Of a stretch of 64,000 nucleotides of DNA, positions 16,046 through 24,981 are shown piece after piece (the first letter of the stretch is position 1; each line of letters opens with the position of its first letter). The notes beneath the pieces are model-generated. The model did no database searches, had not been told where the DNA came from, and worked only from the letters and a program-made list of their open reading frames with translations. Origin of the DNA: Parerythrobacter jejuensis (lineage in GTDB: Bacteria; Pseudomonadota; Alphaproteobacteria; Sphingomonadales; Sphingomonadaceae); the NCBI RefSeq assembly GCF_039536765.1, contig NZ_BAAAZF010000001.1, forward strand, positions 1,860,001 through 1,924,000. Direction: 5' to 3'. A program made the translations under genes and the position numbers.

Positions 16046-18586
16046 GTGACCGACAGTATCATCCGGGCGGTTCTCGGCCCCACCAATACCGGCAAGACGC
16101 ATCTCGCCATAGAACGGATGTGCGGGCATTCGAGCGGGGCGATCGGCTTTCCGCTGCGACTGTTGGCACGCGAAGTGTATGACCGTGTGGTGGCGATCAA
16201 GGGCGAAAAGCAGGTCGCGCTGATCACCGGCGAAGAACGAATCGAGCCGCCTGACGCCCGGTATTTCCTTTGTACCGCAGAAGCCATGCCGCCAGATGGC
16301 GGCGGGCATGCCTTTGTCGCGCTGGACGAGGCACAGCTCGCCGCAGATCGTGAACGCGGTCACATATTCACCGATCGCCTCCTGCACGCTCGCGGGCGAG
16401 AAGAAACGATGCTGTTGGGCGCGGCCACGCTTGAGCCGGTCCTCAAGAAGTTGGTCCCCGCCGCTGCGGTCGAGGAGCGGCCGCGCTTCTCAACCTTAAC
16501 CCATATCGGCCCGCGCAAGCTTTCCCGCCTTCCGCCAAGAAGTGCGATTGTCGCTTTCAGTGCAGAGCAGGTTTACACTGTCGCTGAAATGTTGCGCCGG
16601 CATCGCGGTGGATCTGCTGTCGTCATGGGCGCTCTGAGCCCCGAAACCCGCAATCGCCAAGTCGAGCTCTTCCAATCCGGCGAGGTGGATTACATCGTCG
16701 CCACAGATGCCATCGGCATGGGGTTGAACCTTGACGTCACCCATGTGGCCTTTGCCGCCCTGACCAAGTTCGACGGCGTCAGGCAGCGTCGGCTGCAACC
16801 AGCGGAGATGGCGCAAATCGCGGGGCGCGCCGGTAGACACCAGAAGGATGGAACCTTCGGCACCCTTTCCGGAGGGCGCGGGTCGGCGCTCGAATTCGAT
16901 GAGGAAGAAGTCTACGCCATCGAAGAGCACCGTTTCGCGCCCATCACACACCTGTGCTGGCGCGATAGTGAACCCCGCTTCGATACCATCTCGACCTTGA
17001 TCGCGGATCTCGAGCGAAAACCGCACGAGCCCGAGCTGCGTCCCGCCCCTGAAGCTATCGATCTGGCTGTACTCAAGAAGTTGGCCGGCGAACCGATCGG
17101 CGCTGCGGTAAGGGGAGCCGGCAACATCCGCAGGTTCTGGGAAGCGTGTTCCCTGCCCGATTTTCGCCAGTCGGGCGCCGATACTCATGCCAGGTTCGTC
17201 GCAAGGCTCTGGCAGGACCTGCGCGAGGGCTATCTCGGTGCAGACTATGTCGCCGCGCGGATTGCAGAACTGGACAATATGCAGGGCGATATTGCCACGC
17301 TACAGGGTCGTATCGCCGCTATTCGTAGCTGGGCCTATATCTGCCAGCGACCTGACTGGGTGCTGGCGCGCGATGAAATGGCATCGCGGGCCCGGGGCGT
17401 AGAAGCGAAATTGTCGGATGCGCTCCATGCGCGGCTGACTGAGAGATTTGTGAACCGGAGGACGGCAATCCTGATGAAGAACCTGGGCAACGATCCCAAC
17501 CTGCTTCCCGTCACCCTAGATGGTGACGGCGCTTTGCGTGTTGAAGACGAGGCAATCGGTACGGTCGAGGGCTTCCGTTTTGTTGTCGATCCCGGTGCCA
17601 ATCATGCTGATCGCAAGATGCTGCTCTCGGCAGGCGAAAAAGCGCTCCCGCGCATTCTGGCAGGCATCGCTGCGAAGCTGCGGGAAAGTGGATTTGACGG
17701 TGTTGAACTGTCACGAGGAAAAATCATGTGGGGGCCGCAGGAGCTGGCCAGTCTCGATGATGGAGCAACAACGTCGAGGGCCCGCTTGAAGGCAAGCCGG
17801 GAGGTCGATGCCATACCGGATCCCGAGAAGAGTGCCTTTCTCACCGGGTTGCAGGCATGGACCGAACAGAAGTTCGCCTCGCTGGCGCCGCTCGAAAAGC
17901 TCGAACAGGCATCCGCCAGTCCTGATGCTGGTTCGGAGGCGCGAGCGTTGCTGCTCAATCTGACTGCCGGCCACGGCTATGTCGCGCGCGAAGACGCAGG
18001 CATCCAGCATTTGCCCAAGGAAATGAGACCATTCCTGCGCCGCCTTGGTGTCACCTTCGGGGCGCTTGACGTCTTTGCGGCTGCCTTGCTGAAACCAGCG
18101 CCGCGCGCTGCATTGCACGCAGCCGGGATCGATCGACGCCCATTGGAAGCTGCAATGCGATCCGTCTTGCCAGGAGCCCATGCAGTCCCAGCGGGCTATC
18201 GCCCGGCAGGAGAGCAGCTCGTGCGAGTCGACGTAGCAGAGAAACTGGTGCGCCACGCCCATGAGACAAGGTCGAAAGCCAAGGACGAGAAGAGTTTTGT
18301 CATTGACCCCTCTCTGGCAATTTCGACAGGGCTGACAGAAGCGAGCATTCGCCGCCTTCTGGGCGCGGCCGGCTTCAAATTGCAGCAGCCCAAAGCGCTG
18401 GCCGAGGGCGGGTTTGGCCCGCCAGCACCGGACAAGTGGAGCTGGCGCCCCGGCGCGATCGGCAGAAGCAAGGGCAAACGGGGCGGGAAGAAGCCAACTG
18501 GAAAACACGCCCGCAAGAACCAGAAGCAATCGTCGCAGCCGAGCGAAAACAGTCCATTTGCCGGGCTTGCCGACCTGATCCGCTAA
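16046..18586 (+). CDS. Suv3-like DEAD/DExH RNA helicase
   Basis: A superfamily 2 helicase of about 846 residues resembling mitochondrial Suv3. The unusual Walker A GPTNTGKTHLAIERM is at about residue 10, the Walker B box reads LDEAQ (DExQ-like), and the second RecA lobe carries VMGALSPETRN, DYIVATDAIGMGLNLDV and QIAGRAGRHQKDG. A long helical C-terminal half (about 330-800) ends in a basic Lys/Gly-rich tail that could bind RNA. I prefer GTG at 16046 because the helicase core follows at once; ATG at 15989 would add 19 unconserved-looking residues. Neither has a strong Shine-Dalgarno. The S4 gene overlaps its stop (TAATG). RNA turnover is inferred from Suv3. Confidence 0.85.
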   Translation: MTDSIIRAVLGPTNTGKTHLAIERMCGHSSGAIGFPLRLLAREVYDRVVAIKGEKQVALITGEERIEPPDARYFLCTAEAMPPDGGGHAFVALDEAQLAADRERGHIFTDRLLHARGREETMLLGAATLEPVLKKLVPAAAVEERPRFSTLTHIGPRKLSRLPPRSAIVAFSAEQVYTVAEMLRRHRGGSAVVMGALSPETRNRQVELFQSGEVDYIVATDAIGMGLNLDVTHVAFAALTKFDGVRQRRLQPAEMAQIAGRAGRHQKDGTFGTLSGGRGSALEFDEEEVYAIEEHRFAPITHLCWRDSEPRFDTISTLIADLERKPHEPELRPAPEAIDLAVLKKLAGEPIGAAVRGAGNIRRFWEACSLPDFRQSGADTHARFVARLWQDLREGYLGADYVAARIAELDNMQGDIATLQGRIAAIRSWAYICQRPDWVLARDEMASRARGVEAKLSDALHARLTERFVNRRTAILMKNLGNDPNLLPVTLDGDGALRVEDEAIGTVEGFRFVVDPGANHADRKMLLSAGEKALPRILAGIAAKLRESGFDGVELSRGKIMWGPQELASLDDGATTSRARLKASREVDAIPDPEKSAFLTGLQAWTEQKFASLAPLEKLEQASASPDAGSEARALLLNLTAGHGYVAREDAGIQHLPKEMRPFLRRLGVTFGALDVFAAALLKPAPRAALHAAGIDRRPLEAAMRSVLPGAHAVPAGYRPAGEQLVRVDVAEKLVRHAHETRSKAKDEKSFVIDPSLAISTGLTEASIRRLLGAAGFKLQQPKALAEGGFGPPAPDKWSWRPGAIGRSKGKRGGKKPTGKHARKNQKQSSQPSENSPFAGLADLIR

Positions 18587-18837
18587 TGCGGCTGGACCTC
18601 GTTTTGTGCCGGCTCAGGATCGTCAAGACGCGCAGCATCGCCCGCGCATTGGCAGAGAGCGGGCATATGCGGATCAATAGCCGGCGAGTGCAATCGGGAA
18701 GCCATCCGGTCGAAACCGAAGATGTGCTGACGATACCGCAGGGACAAGCCGCCATCGTGATCGAAATACTTCGCCTTCCCGAACGGCGCGGTCCGGCCAG
18801 CGAAGCACAAAGCTGCTATCGGAAGCTTGACCCGTAA
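18586..18837 (+). CDS. S4 RNA-binding domain protein
   Basis: An 83-residue protein made almost entirely of one S4 domain: MRLDLVLCRLRIVKTRSIA, then AESGHMRINSRRV and ETEDVLTIP. S4 domains bind structured RNA, and stand-alone versions such as Hsp15 act on stalled ribosomal subunits. The ATG overlaps the helicase TAA (TAATG), so translation is coupled and a shared RNA-processing or ribosome-rescue role is likely but unproven. Residues SSRKLDP-like at the C-terminus are not conserved in a way I recognise. Confidence 0.88.
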   Translation: MRLDLVLCRLRIVKTRSIARALAESGHMRINSRRVQSGSHPVETEDVLTIPQGQAAIVIEILRLPERRGPASEAQSCYRKLDP

Positions 18838-18906
18838 GGCGAAAGCGCTTTAGCGCGTATGGAAAGGCCTGCGGACAGGGCCGGAAGTGAAGAGGAATCG
18901 ACTGCC

Positions 18907-19245
18907 ATGACCTACGTCGTCACCGACGCATGCATCAAATGCAAATATACAGACTGCGTCGAGGTATGCCCGGTCGATTGTTTCTACGAAGGCGACAACA
19001 TGCTGGTGATCAATCCCAGCGAATGCATCGATTGCGGTGTTTGTGAACCGGAATGCCCGGCCGAAGCCATCCTGCCCGATACGGAAGACGGCTTGGAAAA
19101 ATGGCTTGAGCTCAACACCAAATTGTCTGCCGAATGGCCGAATATCACCCAGAAGAAAGATCCCCCTGCAGACGCGGACGATCACAAGGGCGAAGAAGGC
19201 AAATACGAGAAATTCTTCAGCGAAGCGCCCGGCGAAGGCGATTGA
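18907..19245 (+). CDS. fdxA: Ferredoxin FdxA, 7Fe [3Fe-4S][4Fe-4S] type
   Basis: A 112-residue 7Fe ferredoxin and electron carrier. The first cluster motif [14 protein letters not shown] and the second [12 protein letters not shown] are intact, followed by the long C-terminal extension typical of FdxA ([18 protein letters not shown]). I start at the ATG at 18907 ([10 protein letters not shown]), which matches the family; the open frame reaches back to 18859. It follows the S4 gene by about 70 bp and precedes carD. The order helicase-S4-fdxA-carD may be one transcription unit, with carD additionally served by its own leader. Confidence 0.93.
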   Translation: MTYVVTDACIKCKYTDCVEVCPVDCFYEGDNMLVINPSECIDCGVCEPECPAEAILPDTEDGLEKWLELNTKLSAEWPNITQKKDPPADADDHKGEEGKYEKFFSEAPGEGD

Positions 19246-19348
19246 TCGCCGCATTGCGCGGTCGAAAACGCTGACATCACAGACCCCACCCAAAAGAAAT
19301 GCGATTCGCTGATTCCGCATCGGAAATCGGCTGCCGGGCTGCGTGCTG

Positions 19349-19377
19349 GCAATTTTGTTGCGAATCTGTTATATAAT
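19349..19377 (+). promoter_or_regulatory. Candidate promoter in the carD leader
   Basis: A perfect TATAAT is at 19372-19377 in the 293-bp gap before carD. No good -35 hexamer sits 17 bp upstream (GCAATT), so strength is uncertain. If used, transcription would start near 19384 and leave a leader of roughly 155 bases. I see no other gene in the 19246-19538 gap. Confidence 0.4.
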
Positions 19378-19538
19378 CGATCAACCGTGCACGCTCCGAT
19401 TCCGTGTACGGACGATTATGGAAAGGTTGGATCGCGGATTTCGGACAGATTGGGTGCACTGGTAGGCGCGTTTCGCGTGGCCGGAGAACTCACCAACTGT
19501 CCCCGCAAGACCCTGCCTTTTGAAAGGAAGGACTCTAC

Positions 19539-20075
19539 ATGGCAGCCAAGGCTCCCGCCTTCGATGTAGGCGATTATGTTGTATACCCCAAGCACGGCGT
19601 GGGCCGTGTGATCGAACTGCAGAATGAAGAGATCGCCGGCATGCAGCTGGAACTCTATGTCTTGCGGTTCGAGAAAGAGCGGATGACCCTGCGGGTCCCG
19701 ACCAACAAGGTCGAATCCATCGGCATGCGCAAGCTCTCCAGCGACAAGACGCTGAAAGAGGCGATGGAAACGCTCAAGGGCAAGCCCAAGGTCAAGCGGA
19801 CCATGTGGAGCCGCCGCGCCCAGGAATACGAAGCCAAGATCAACTCCGGCGAAATTGTTCTGATTGCCGAGGTCACTCGTGATCTGTTCCGGCCTGATGA
19901 CCAGCCCGAGCAAAGCTATTCCGAACGCCAGATCTTCGAAGCGGCCTCCAGCCGCCTCGCCCGGGAACTGGCCGCAATGGAAAAGACTGACGAGCCGACC
20001 GCACTCGAGAAAATCCTCGATGTTCTGCGCGAGCATGCTCCGCAGTATTACAACACCGAGGAAGAAGAAGCCTGA
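19539..20075 (+). CDS. carD: CarD family transcriptional regulator
   Basis: A 178-residue CarD/CdnL-type protein that binds RNA polymerase beta and stabilises open complexes at sigma-70 promoters. The N-terminal RNAP-interacting Tudor-like domain reads FDVGDYVVYPKHGVGRVIEL; the helical DNA-binding C-terminal domain includes MWSRRAQEYEAKINSG and SYSERQIFEAASSRLARELA. The ATG follows AAGGAAGGAC at good spacing. It has a long upstream gap with a TATAAT and a strong terminator downstream, so it is probably expressed strongly and separately from fdxA. The C-terminal acidic end (EEEEA) is normal. Confidence 0.93.
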   Translation: MAAKAPAFDVGDYVVYPKHGVGRVIELQNEEIAGMQLELYVLRFEKERMTLRVPTNKVESIGMRKLSSDKTLKEAMETLKGKPKVKRTMWSRRAQEYEAKINSGEIVLIAEVTRDLFRPDDQPEQSYSERQIFEAASSRLARELAAMEKTDEPTALEKILDVLREHAPQYYNTEEEEA

Positions 20076-20102
20076 TCGACAGGCGACTGACGGAATTCGA
20101 TG

Positions 20103-20128
20103 AGGGCCGCTCCGAAAGGGGTGGCCCT
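20103..20128 (+). terminator. GAAA-loop terminator after carD
   Basis: An 11-bp stem (AGGGCCGCTCC / GGGGTGGCCCT, two G-U pairs) with a GAAA tetraloop is followed by TTTCTG. It has the same core as the hairpin at 4145-4166. Confidence 0.85.
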
Positions 20129-20158
20129 TTTCTGTTGCGGCTTGTCCTGGCCTGATCG

Positions 20159-20180
20159 CTGTATTATATCAGCAATACAC
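20159..20180. promoter_or_regulatory. Operator-like palindrome upstream of the GIN lipoprotein gene
   Basis: CTGTATT-N8-AATACAC lies 17 bp before the start codon and overlaps a possible -10 (TATATC at 20165, with TTGTCC at 20142 as -35, 17-bp spacer). The same half-sites and spacing recur at 59121-59142. The binding protein is unknown. Confidence 0.5.
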
Positions 20181-20196
20181 ATTTCGGGAGGAATCC

Positions 20197-21000
20197 ATGC
20201 TCAACACGTTTTTCAAAAAGATCATGCCTGTCGCGGCCATCGGAATGGGCCTGGCCCTGTCCGGCTGTGACGGAATGAACATTTCCATCGGCGATAGCGA
20301 TGGCGTGCCTCTGGCGGAGCTCGACATGAGCGGCCCTGCCCCCACGGAGCTGGTCCTGGCAGGTCCGGACACAGTGGTGGTTACCGAAGGTGACGAACTA
20401 TCCATCGATGTCGAAGGCGATGCTGCGGCCATCGAAGCGATGCGCTTCACCCTCGAGGATGGCACACTGGGTATCATGCGCGAGAAAGATGGCTGGGAAG
20501 ACAACGGCACCACGACGGTCCGCGTCACCATGCCCAATCCTGCCGAAGTCGTATTGGCCGGTTCAGGCCGGGCAGAGTTGGCTGGCTTGGCAGAAGCCGC
20601 CGAAGTCACGATTGCCGGGTCCGGCACGGCCAATGCAGGGGAAATCGCTGCCAGCAAACTTGAAGTTACCGTCGCGGGATCGGGCAGTTTCGAAGCGGCC
20701 GGCACAGCGACCAGTCTGGAAATGACTATTGCTGGATCGGGTGATGCCAAAATGTCCGGGTTGAAAGTGGACACGGCTGAGATCACGATCGCTGGCTCGG
20801 GCAGTGCAGAATTCGCCTCCGACGGAACGGTCGAGGCTAGCATTGTCGGATCAGGCGATGTCGTCGTCACTGGCAACGCAACCTGTACTGTCGATTCGAT
20901 GGGCTCGGGTACCGTCACCTGCAAAGCCACAGCAGCGGCCCCAGCTGATGAAGCGGTGGAAGAAGCGACCGACGAAGCGGCCACTGACGAAGAAGCCTGA
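20197..21000 (+). CDS. GIN-domain (DUF2807) lipoprotein
   Basis: A 267-residue lipoprotein: basic N-terminus, hydrophobic segment and lipobox LALSGC with the acylated cysteine near residue 24. The body matches the GIN/DUF2807 family, a beta-helix of repeated strands each containing the motif (V/I)xIAGSG; at least six such turns are visible between about residues 120 and 235. The C-terminus is a low-complexity acidic Ala/Glu/Asp tail. ATG is preceded by GGGAGGAA. An operator-like palindrome sits in its promoter. GIN proteins are envelope-associated with no settled function, and none is claimed here. Confidence 0.87.
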   Translation: MLNTFFKKIMPVAAIGMGLALSGCDGMNISIGDSDGVPLAELDMSGPAPTELVLAGPDTVVVTEGDELSIDVEGDAAAIEAMRFTLEDGTLGIMREKDGWEDNGTTTVRVTMPNPAEVVLAGSGRAELAGLAEAAEVTIAGSGTANAGEIAASKLEVTVAGSGSFEAAGTATSLEMTIAGSGDAKMSGLKVDTAEITIAGSGSAEFASDGTVEASIVGSGDVVVTGNATCTVDSMGSGTVTCKATAAAPADEAVEEATDEAATDEEA

Positions 21001-21065
21001 CCGAAAAGGTTCATGGACGGCTCATGGCTGCGCCTCTATCACGCGCAAAAGCCAAGGAGCTGTCC

Positions 21066-21410
21066 ATGCGCCCCCTTCCTATCGCCACGTTGTTATTTGC
21101 CAGCCTTGCCCTGCAGGGCTGTCTCGCGGCTTCCGCGATTGATCTCGCCGGGAAGGCCGTGACCGCTCCGGTCAAGATCGCCAGCAAGGGTGTAGACCTT
21201 GCCACAACCAGCCAGTCCGAAGCCGATGAGAAGCGCGGCCGTGACCTGCGGAAGAGGGAAGAGCGGCTCGGCAAGCTCGAGCGACGTTACGACAAAGAGC
21301 GGGCGGATTGCGCCGAGGGCGACCGCGGTGCGTGCGAGGATGCGCGCGCAACGTATGACGAGATCCGAGATTTGTTGCCGACCGTCCCGGTAGAACCGGA
21401 CGACGACTAG
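21066..21410 (+). CDS. Small lipoprotein with charged coiled-coil segment
   Basis: A 114-residue predicted lipoprotein. The signal peptide MRPLPIATLLFASLALQGC ends in a lipobox with the modified cysteine at residue 19. The mature part has a short hydrophobic stretch and then a highly charged helical segment (DEKRGRDLRKREERLGKLE) with two cysteines in ADCAEGDRGACEDA that may form a disulphide. AAGGAG precedes ATG at 21066, which I prefer to the frame start at 21024. Its TAG stop shares CTAG with the stop of the convergent Sua5 gene. I do not recognise the family. Confidence 0.75.
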   Translation: MRPLPIATLLFASLALQGCLAASAIDLAGKAVTAPVKIASKGVDLATTSQSEADEKRGRDLRKREERLGKLERRYDKERADCAEGDRGACEDARATYDEIRDLLPTVPVEPDDD

Positions 21411-22351
21411 GCCGCTGCCCGGCGTAACCTGTCGTTGATGGCTGCACCGAGTCCATCGTCCGGGATAGGGGCAATCGCAATCCGGGCACGCACACTTTCC
21501 GCACCGCGATGCAAGCCAGCGTAGAGCCGCGCGGCTGCCTCTGTCAGACTTCCCTCTGGGGAGAGCGACCAGTCGCCAGCCACGTCACCAAAGCCGATAT
21601 GAAACTCGTCAGATGATGCGCTGGTGGCATTGAGGCGCACCGGCTTTCCAGGCGCATAGTGGCGAGCCAATTGTCCCGGCGCCTCGATCGAAGACGTCAT
21701 GGCGTTTTCGCAAGGGCCCAGGATCTCGGACAATTCACCTTCTTCGATCGGGCCAGGCCGGAGCAGGTTCCACGTTCCGTCATCACGCAGTGCCACAATG
21801 GTTGACTCCAACCCGTCAGCACTAGCGCCGCCGTCAAGAACTGCATCGATCCTTCCACGCAGAGTTTTCAGGACATGATCGGGACAGGTCGGACTGACCG
21901 TTTCACTGGCATTGGCGGACGGTGCCGCCAAGGGTGCTTCCGTTTGCGCCAACACTGCGCGCATGGTCGGGTGCGCGGGCATCCGCACCGCCAAAGTTGG
22001 CAATCCCGCCGTCACCGCCTTAGCGAGCCCGGAATCCGGGCGAACCGGCAGGACCATCGTAAGCGGGCCGGGCCAGAATCTCCGGACCAGTCCCGCGGCC
22101 CTTTCGTCCATATCGACGAGGCGCTCCGCCTGCTCCAGATCAGCGACATGTACGATCAGCGGATTGAAATCGGGACGACCCTTGGCGGCATAGATAGCTG
22201 CGACGGCGTCTGCCCGGTCTGCGCGCGCAGCAAGGCCGTAGACCGTCTCGGTCGGAACCGCCACCAGCCCACCGGCATTGAGAATTCGCGCCGCTTGCGC
22301 GATTCCCGCTGCATCTGCCCGCAGCACTTCCGTAGCGTTCTTGCCGCCCAT
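21407..22351 (-). CDS. L-threonylcarbamoyladenylate synthase (Sua5/YwlC/TsaC)
   Basis: Makes threonylcarbamoyl-AMP from threonine, bicarbonate and ATP for the t6A37 modification of ANN-decoding tRNAs. The YrdC domain is clear: VAVPTETVYGLAARA, KGRPDFNPLIVHV, PLTMVLPVR and APSANASETVSPT. At 314 residues it is the long Sua5 form, with an additional C-terminal domain (from about residue 215, GQLARHYAPGKPVRLN) absent from short TsaC. It is divergent from the acyl-CoA dehydrogenase and its stop overlaps that of the lipoprotein gene. Confidence 0.92.
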   Translation of the reverse strand: MGGKNATEVLRADAAGIAQAARILNAGGLVAVPTETVYGLAARADRADAVAAIYAAKGRPDFNPLIVHVADLEQAERLVDMDERAAGLVRRFWPGPLTMVLPVRPDSGLAKAVTAGLPTLAVRMPAHPTMRAVLAQTEAPLAAPSANASETVSPTCPDHVLKTLRGRIDAVLDGGASADGLESTIVALRDDGTWNLLRPGPIEEGELSEILGPCENAMTSSIEAPGQLARHYAPGKPVRLNATSASSDEFHIGFGDVAGDWSLSPEGSLTEAAARLYAGLHRGAESVRARIAIAPIPDDGLGAAINDRLRRAAA

Positions 22352-22401
22352 CCCTGCGCGCTATATCTGATGCCACGATAAGCCAAGAGGACATTACTGC
22401 C

Positions 22402-24144
22402 GTGACACCTTTTACCCCGCCCACCCAGGACCAGTTGCTTGCCATTCGCGTCAATGCCGGAATCGACGAGCTGGGTCGCACCGAGCGATTTGCGTCCGCA
22501 GAGCCTGATATGGTGGAAGCCATCGTCGAAGGTGTGGGACAATTCGCCGCAGGTGAATTCGCACCGCTGAACCGCATTGGCGATCTTGAAGGGGCCAAGC
22601 TTGAGAACGGGGTCGTGCGCCTGCCTGACGGCTTTGCCGAAGCCTATGACGAGTATGTTGCCCAAGGCTGGAACTCGATTGCATCGCCAGTCGCACATGG
22701 CGGGCAAGGGCTCCCCTTTACGCTGGCCTGCAACGTCCTGGAGAATCTCGGCACGGCCAATATGGCCTTCAATCTGCTCCCGATGCTGTCAGTCGGTGCG
22801 ATTGAAGCGCTGGAGCATCATGGCAGTGAGCAACAGCAGGCAACATATTTGCCGAAACTCGTTAGCGGCGAATGGTCAGGAACAATGAACCTCACCGAGC
22901 CTCAGGCCGGGAGCGATGTGGGCGCTTTGCGCGCAACGGCAGAGCCTATCGAAGAGGGCGAACATGCCGGGAAGTACCGCATCCAGGGGCAGAAGATCTA
23001 TATCACCTGGGGCGATCACGAACTCGCCAAGAACATCATCCATCTTGTTCTCGCGCGGACCCCGGGCGCACCGGCGGGCAGCCGGGGTATCTCTCTGTTC
23101 GTCGTCCCGAAATATCACGTCAATGACGACGGAACCCTCGGACCGCGCAATGATTTGCGACCGGTCAGCCTCGAACACAAGCTGGGCATCAATGCCTCGC
23201 CCACCTGCGTTATGAGCTATGGCGACAATAATGCATGCATTGGCGAATTGGTCGGCGCGGAGAACAAGGGTTTAGCCGCAATGTTCACGATGATGAACAA
23301 TGCCCGCATCAATGTCGGAGCCCAAGGCGTACAGATCGGGGAAAGGGCGACACAACAGGCCCTCGCTTATGCAAGGGACCGGGTGCAGTCCTCCCGTGCG
23401 GGGTCTCCGGATCGGACGCCGGTGGCGATCGTCGAACACCCTGATGTCCGGCGCATGATTCTGCGGATGAAAGCCATGACAGAGGGCATGCGGGCGCTGC
23501 TGTATTTCACAGCCGGACAAGTCGATCGCGGCACTCTGGGCGATGAAGCCGCAGCCCAACGCGCCGAAGTGTTAGTCCCGATGTTGAAAGCATGGGCGAC
23601 CGATGTTGGCATCGAAGTCGCCTCGATTGGCGTACAAATTCACGGCGGGATGGGATTCGTCGAGGAAACGGGTGCCGCACAGCATTATCGCGACGCCCGC
23701 ATCGCGCCGATTTATGAAGGCACCAATGGCATTCAGGCCGCCGACCTCGTAACCCGAAAGCTCGGCATGGATGGCGGCAACGCTGTCCTCTCTCTTTTCG
23801 AAGAACTCGCGCATGATGCAGCAGGCGAGTCTGCTTTGTTGGCGCTGGCACAGGATTGTGCCGCCATCGCGAAATGGATGCGTGATGAGGCGAGCCTGGA
23901 TGACCGACTGGCCGGAAGCGTTCCGTTCTGCACCATGTGTGCAGTGGCTGTGACCGGTTGGGAGCTGCTCAAGCAATTGCGTGCGGTGAAGGATGGACAA
24001 GCCCCGGCAATTGCCGAAGGTAAAGCCGTAACCGTCCGGTTCTTCCTCGATCATATTGTTCCGGAGGCTGCCGGCCTCAGGGCATCCGCCACTGCCGGGG
24101 CCGGGCTGCTCTATGCGCTTGATGCCAACAAGCTGACAGCCTGA
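22402..24144 (+). CDS. Acyl-CoA dehydrogenase, long form with C-terminal extension
   Basis: A 580-residue FAD-dependent acyl-CoA dehydrogenase oxidising an acyl-CoA to the enoyl-CoA. Family hallmarks are NLTEPQAGSDVGALR (substrate/FAD loop), ARINVGAQGVQIGERA, and IYEGTNGIQAADLV near residue 440, whose glutamate matches the catalytic base of medium-chain enzymes. The C-terminal extra domain places it with the 580-600-residue group that includes DmdC-like 3-methylmercaptopropionyl-CoA dehydrogenases, but the substrate cannot be assigned. The GTG start at 22402 lacks a strong ribosome-binding site. It is followed 12 bp later by a DUF815 ATPase gene. Confidence 0.88.
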   Translation: MTPFTPPTQDQLLAIRVNAGIDELGRTERFASAEPDMVEAIVEGVGQFAAGEFAPLNRIGDLEGAKLENGVVRLPDGFAEAYDEYVAQGWNSIASPVAHGGQGLPFTLACNVLENLGTANMAFNLLPMLSVGAIEALEHHGSEQQQATYLPKLVSGEWSGTMNLTEPQAGSDVGALRATAEPIEEGEHAGKYRIQGQKIYITWGDHELAKNIIHLVLARTPGAPAGSRGISLFVVPKYHVNDDGTLGPRNDLRPVSLEHKLGINASPTCVMSYGDNNACIGELVGAENKGLAAMFTMMNNARINVGAQGVQIGERATQQALAYARDRVQSSRAGSPDRTPVAIVEHPDVRRMILRMKAMTEGMRALLYFTAGQVDRGTLGDEAAAQRAEVLVPMLKAWATDVGIEVASIGVQIHGGMGFVEETGAAQHYRDARIAPIYEGTNGIQAADLVTRKLGMDGGNAVLSLFEELAHDAAGESALLALAQDCAAIAKWMRDEASLDDRLAGSVPFCTMCAVAVTGWELLKQLRAVKDGQAPAIAEGKAVTVRFFLDHIVPEAAGLRASATAGAGLLYALDANKLTA

Positions 24145-24156
24145 GGCCGGCGGGTC

Positions 24157-24978
24157 GTGTCCGATCAGGGAGATCCCTTGGCGCGGATTGCAGACGCTCT
24201 CGAGCGCTTGTCGCCGCCGCACATCGATCCTGATTGGAGTGCCTACCCGGCCCACTTCTGGAACGGACACACCACGCGCGGGCTAGCGCGGATTGAAGCG
24301 CCAACGTTAGAGCAGCTGCGTGGTATAGATCGGCAAAAATCGGTTGTTACCAGCAATGTCGCGCGCCATGCGCAGGGCCATGCTGCCCACGACATGCTGC
24401 TCTGGGGGTCTCGCGGAATGGGTAAGTCGGCCCTGATCCGTGCAGCCGTGATATCCAGCCAAAGTTCCGGCCACCCCTTGGTGCTGGTGCAGGCTTCGAA
24501 TGCAAGTCTGGATCGCCTTCCCCGGTTGTTTGATGCTCTGGGCCAAGTCGAACGGCAATTCATCGTTCTCCTCGACGATATCGGCTTCGCTGTGGCCGAT
24601 CGCCATGAATTGCGTCAGTTGCGCAGTTTTCTGGAAGGCGGGATCGAGCCAAGGCCCGCCAATATCCGCCTGGCCGTCACCACAAACCAGCGCGCCATTG
24701 TCGAGCGTAGCGCCTCCGAACAGTCGGGTTCGCTGCATGAACGCGACACTCTTGATGATTCACTGGCGCTGGCTGACCGGTTTGGCCTCTCGGTCGGGTT
24801 TCACGCCTGCTCGCAGGCCGAATACCTCGAAATCATATCCGCCTATGCCGATCCCCTGGAGCTGACTTACGATACGGGCAGTGCATTGGAATGGGTCCGT
24901 CAGCGCGGGGCACAATCCGGACGCACGGCGTGGCAGTATGTTGTCGAACTGGCCGGACGAGCTGGTCGAACCCTTTAA
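24157..24978 (+). CDS. DUF815 family AAA ATPase
   Basis: A 273-residue P-loop ATPase of the DUF815 family, structurally AAA-like, function unsettled. Walker A is GSRGMGKSALIRA near residue 88 and Walker B is FIVLLDDIGF; RLAVTTNQRAIVER is a likely sensor 1 region. It begins with GTG 12 bp after the acyl-CoA dehydrogenase and so is probably co-transcribed. It ends 3 bp before the stop of the convergent dehydrogenase gene, leaving no room for a terminator. No specific role is inferred. Confidence 0.85.
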   Translation: MSDQGDPLARIADALERLSPPHIDPDWSAYPAHFWNGHTTRGLARIEAPTLEQLRGIDRQKSVVTSNVARHAQGHAAHDMLLWGSRGMGKSALIRAAVISSQSSGHPLVLVQASNASLDRLPRLFDALGQVERQFIVLLDDIGFAVADRHELRQLRSFLEGGIEPRPANIRLAVTTNQRAIVERSASEQSGSLHERDTLDDSLALADRFGLSVGFHACSQAEYLEIISAYADPLELTYDTGSALEWVRQRGAQSGRTAWQYVVELAGRAGRTL

Positions 24979-24981
24979 GGC

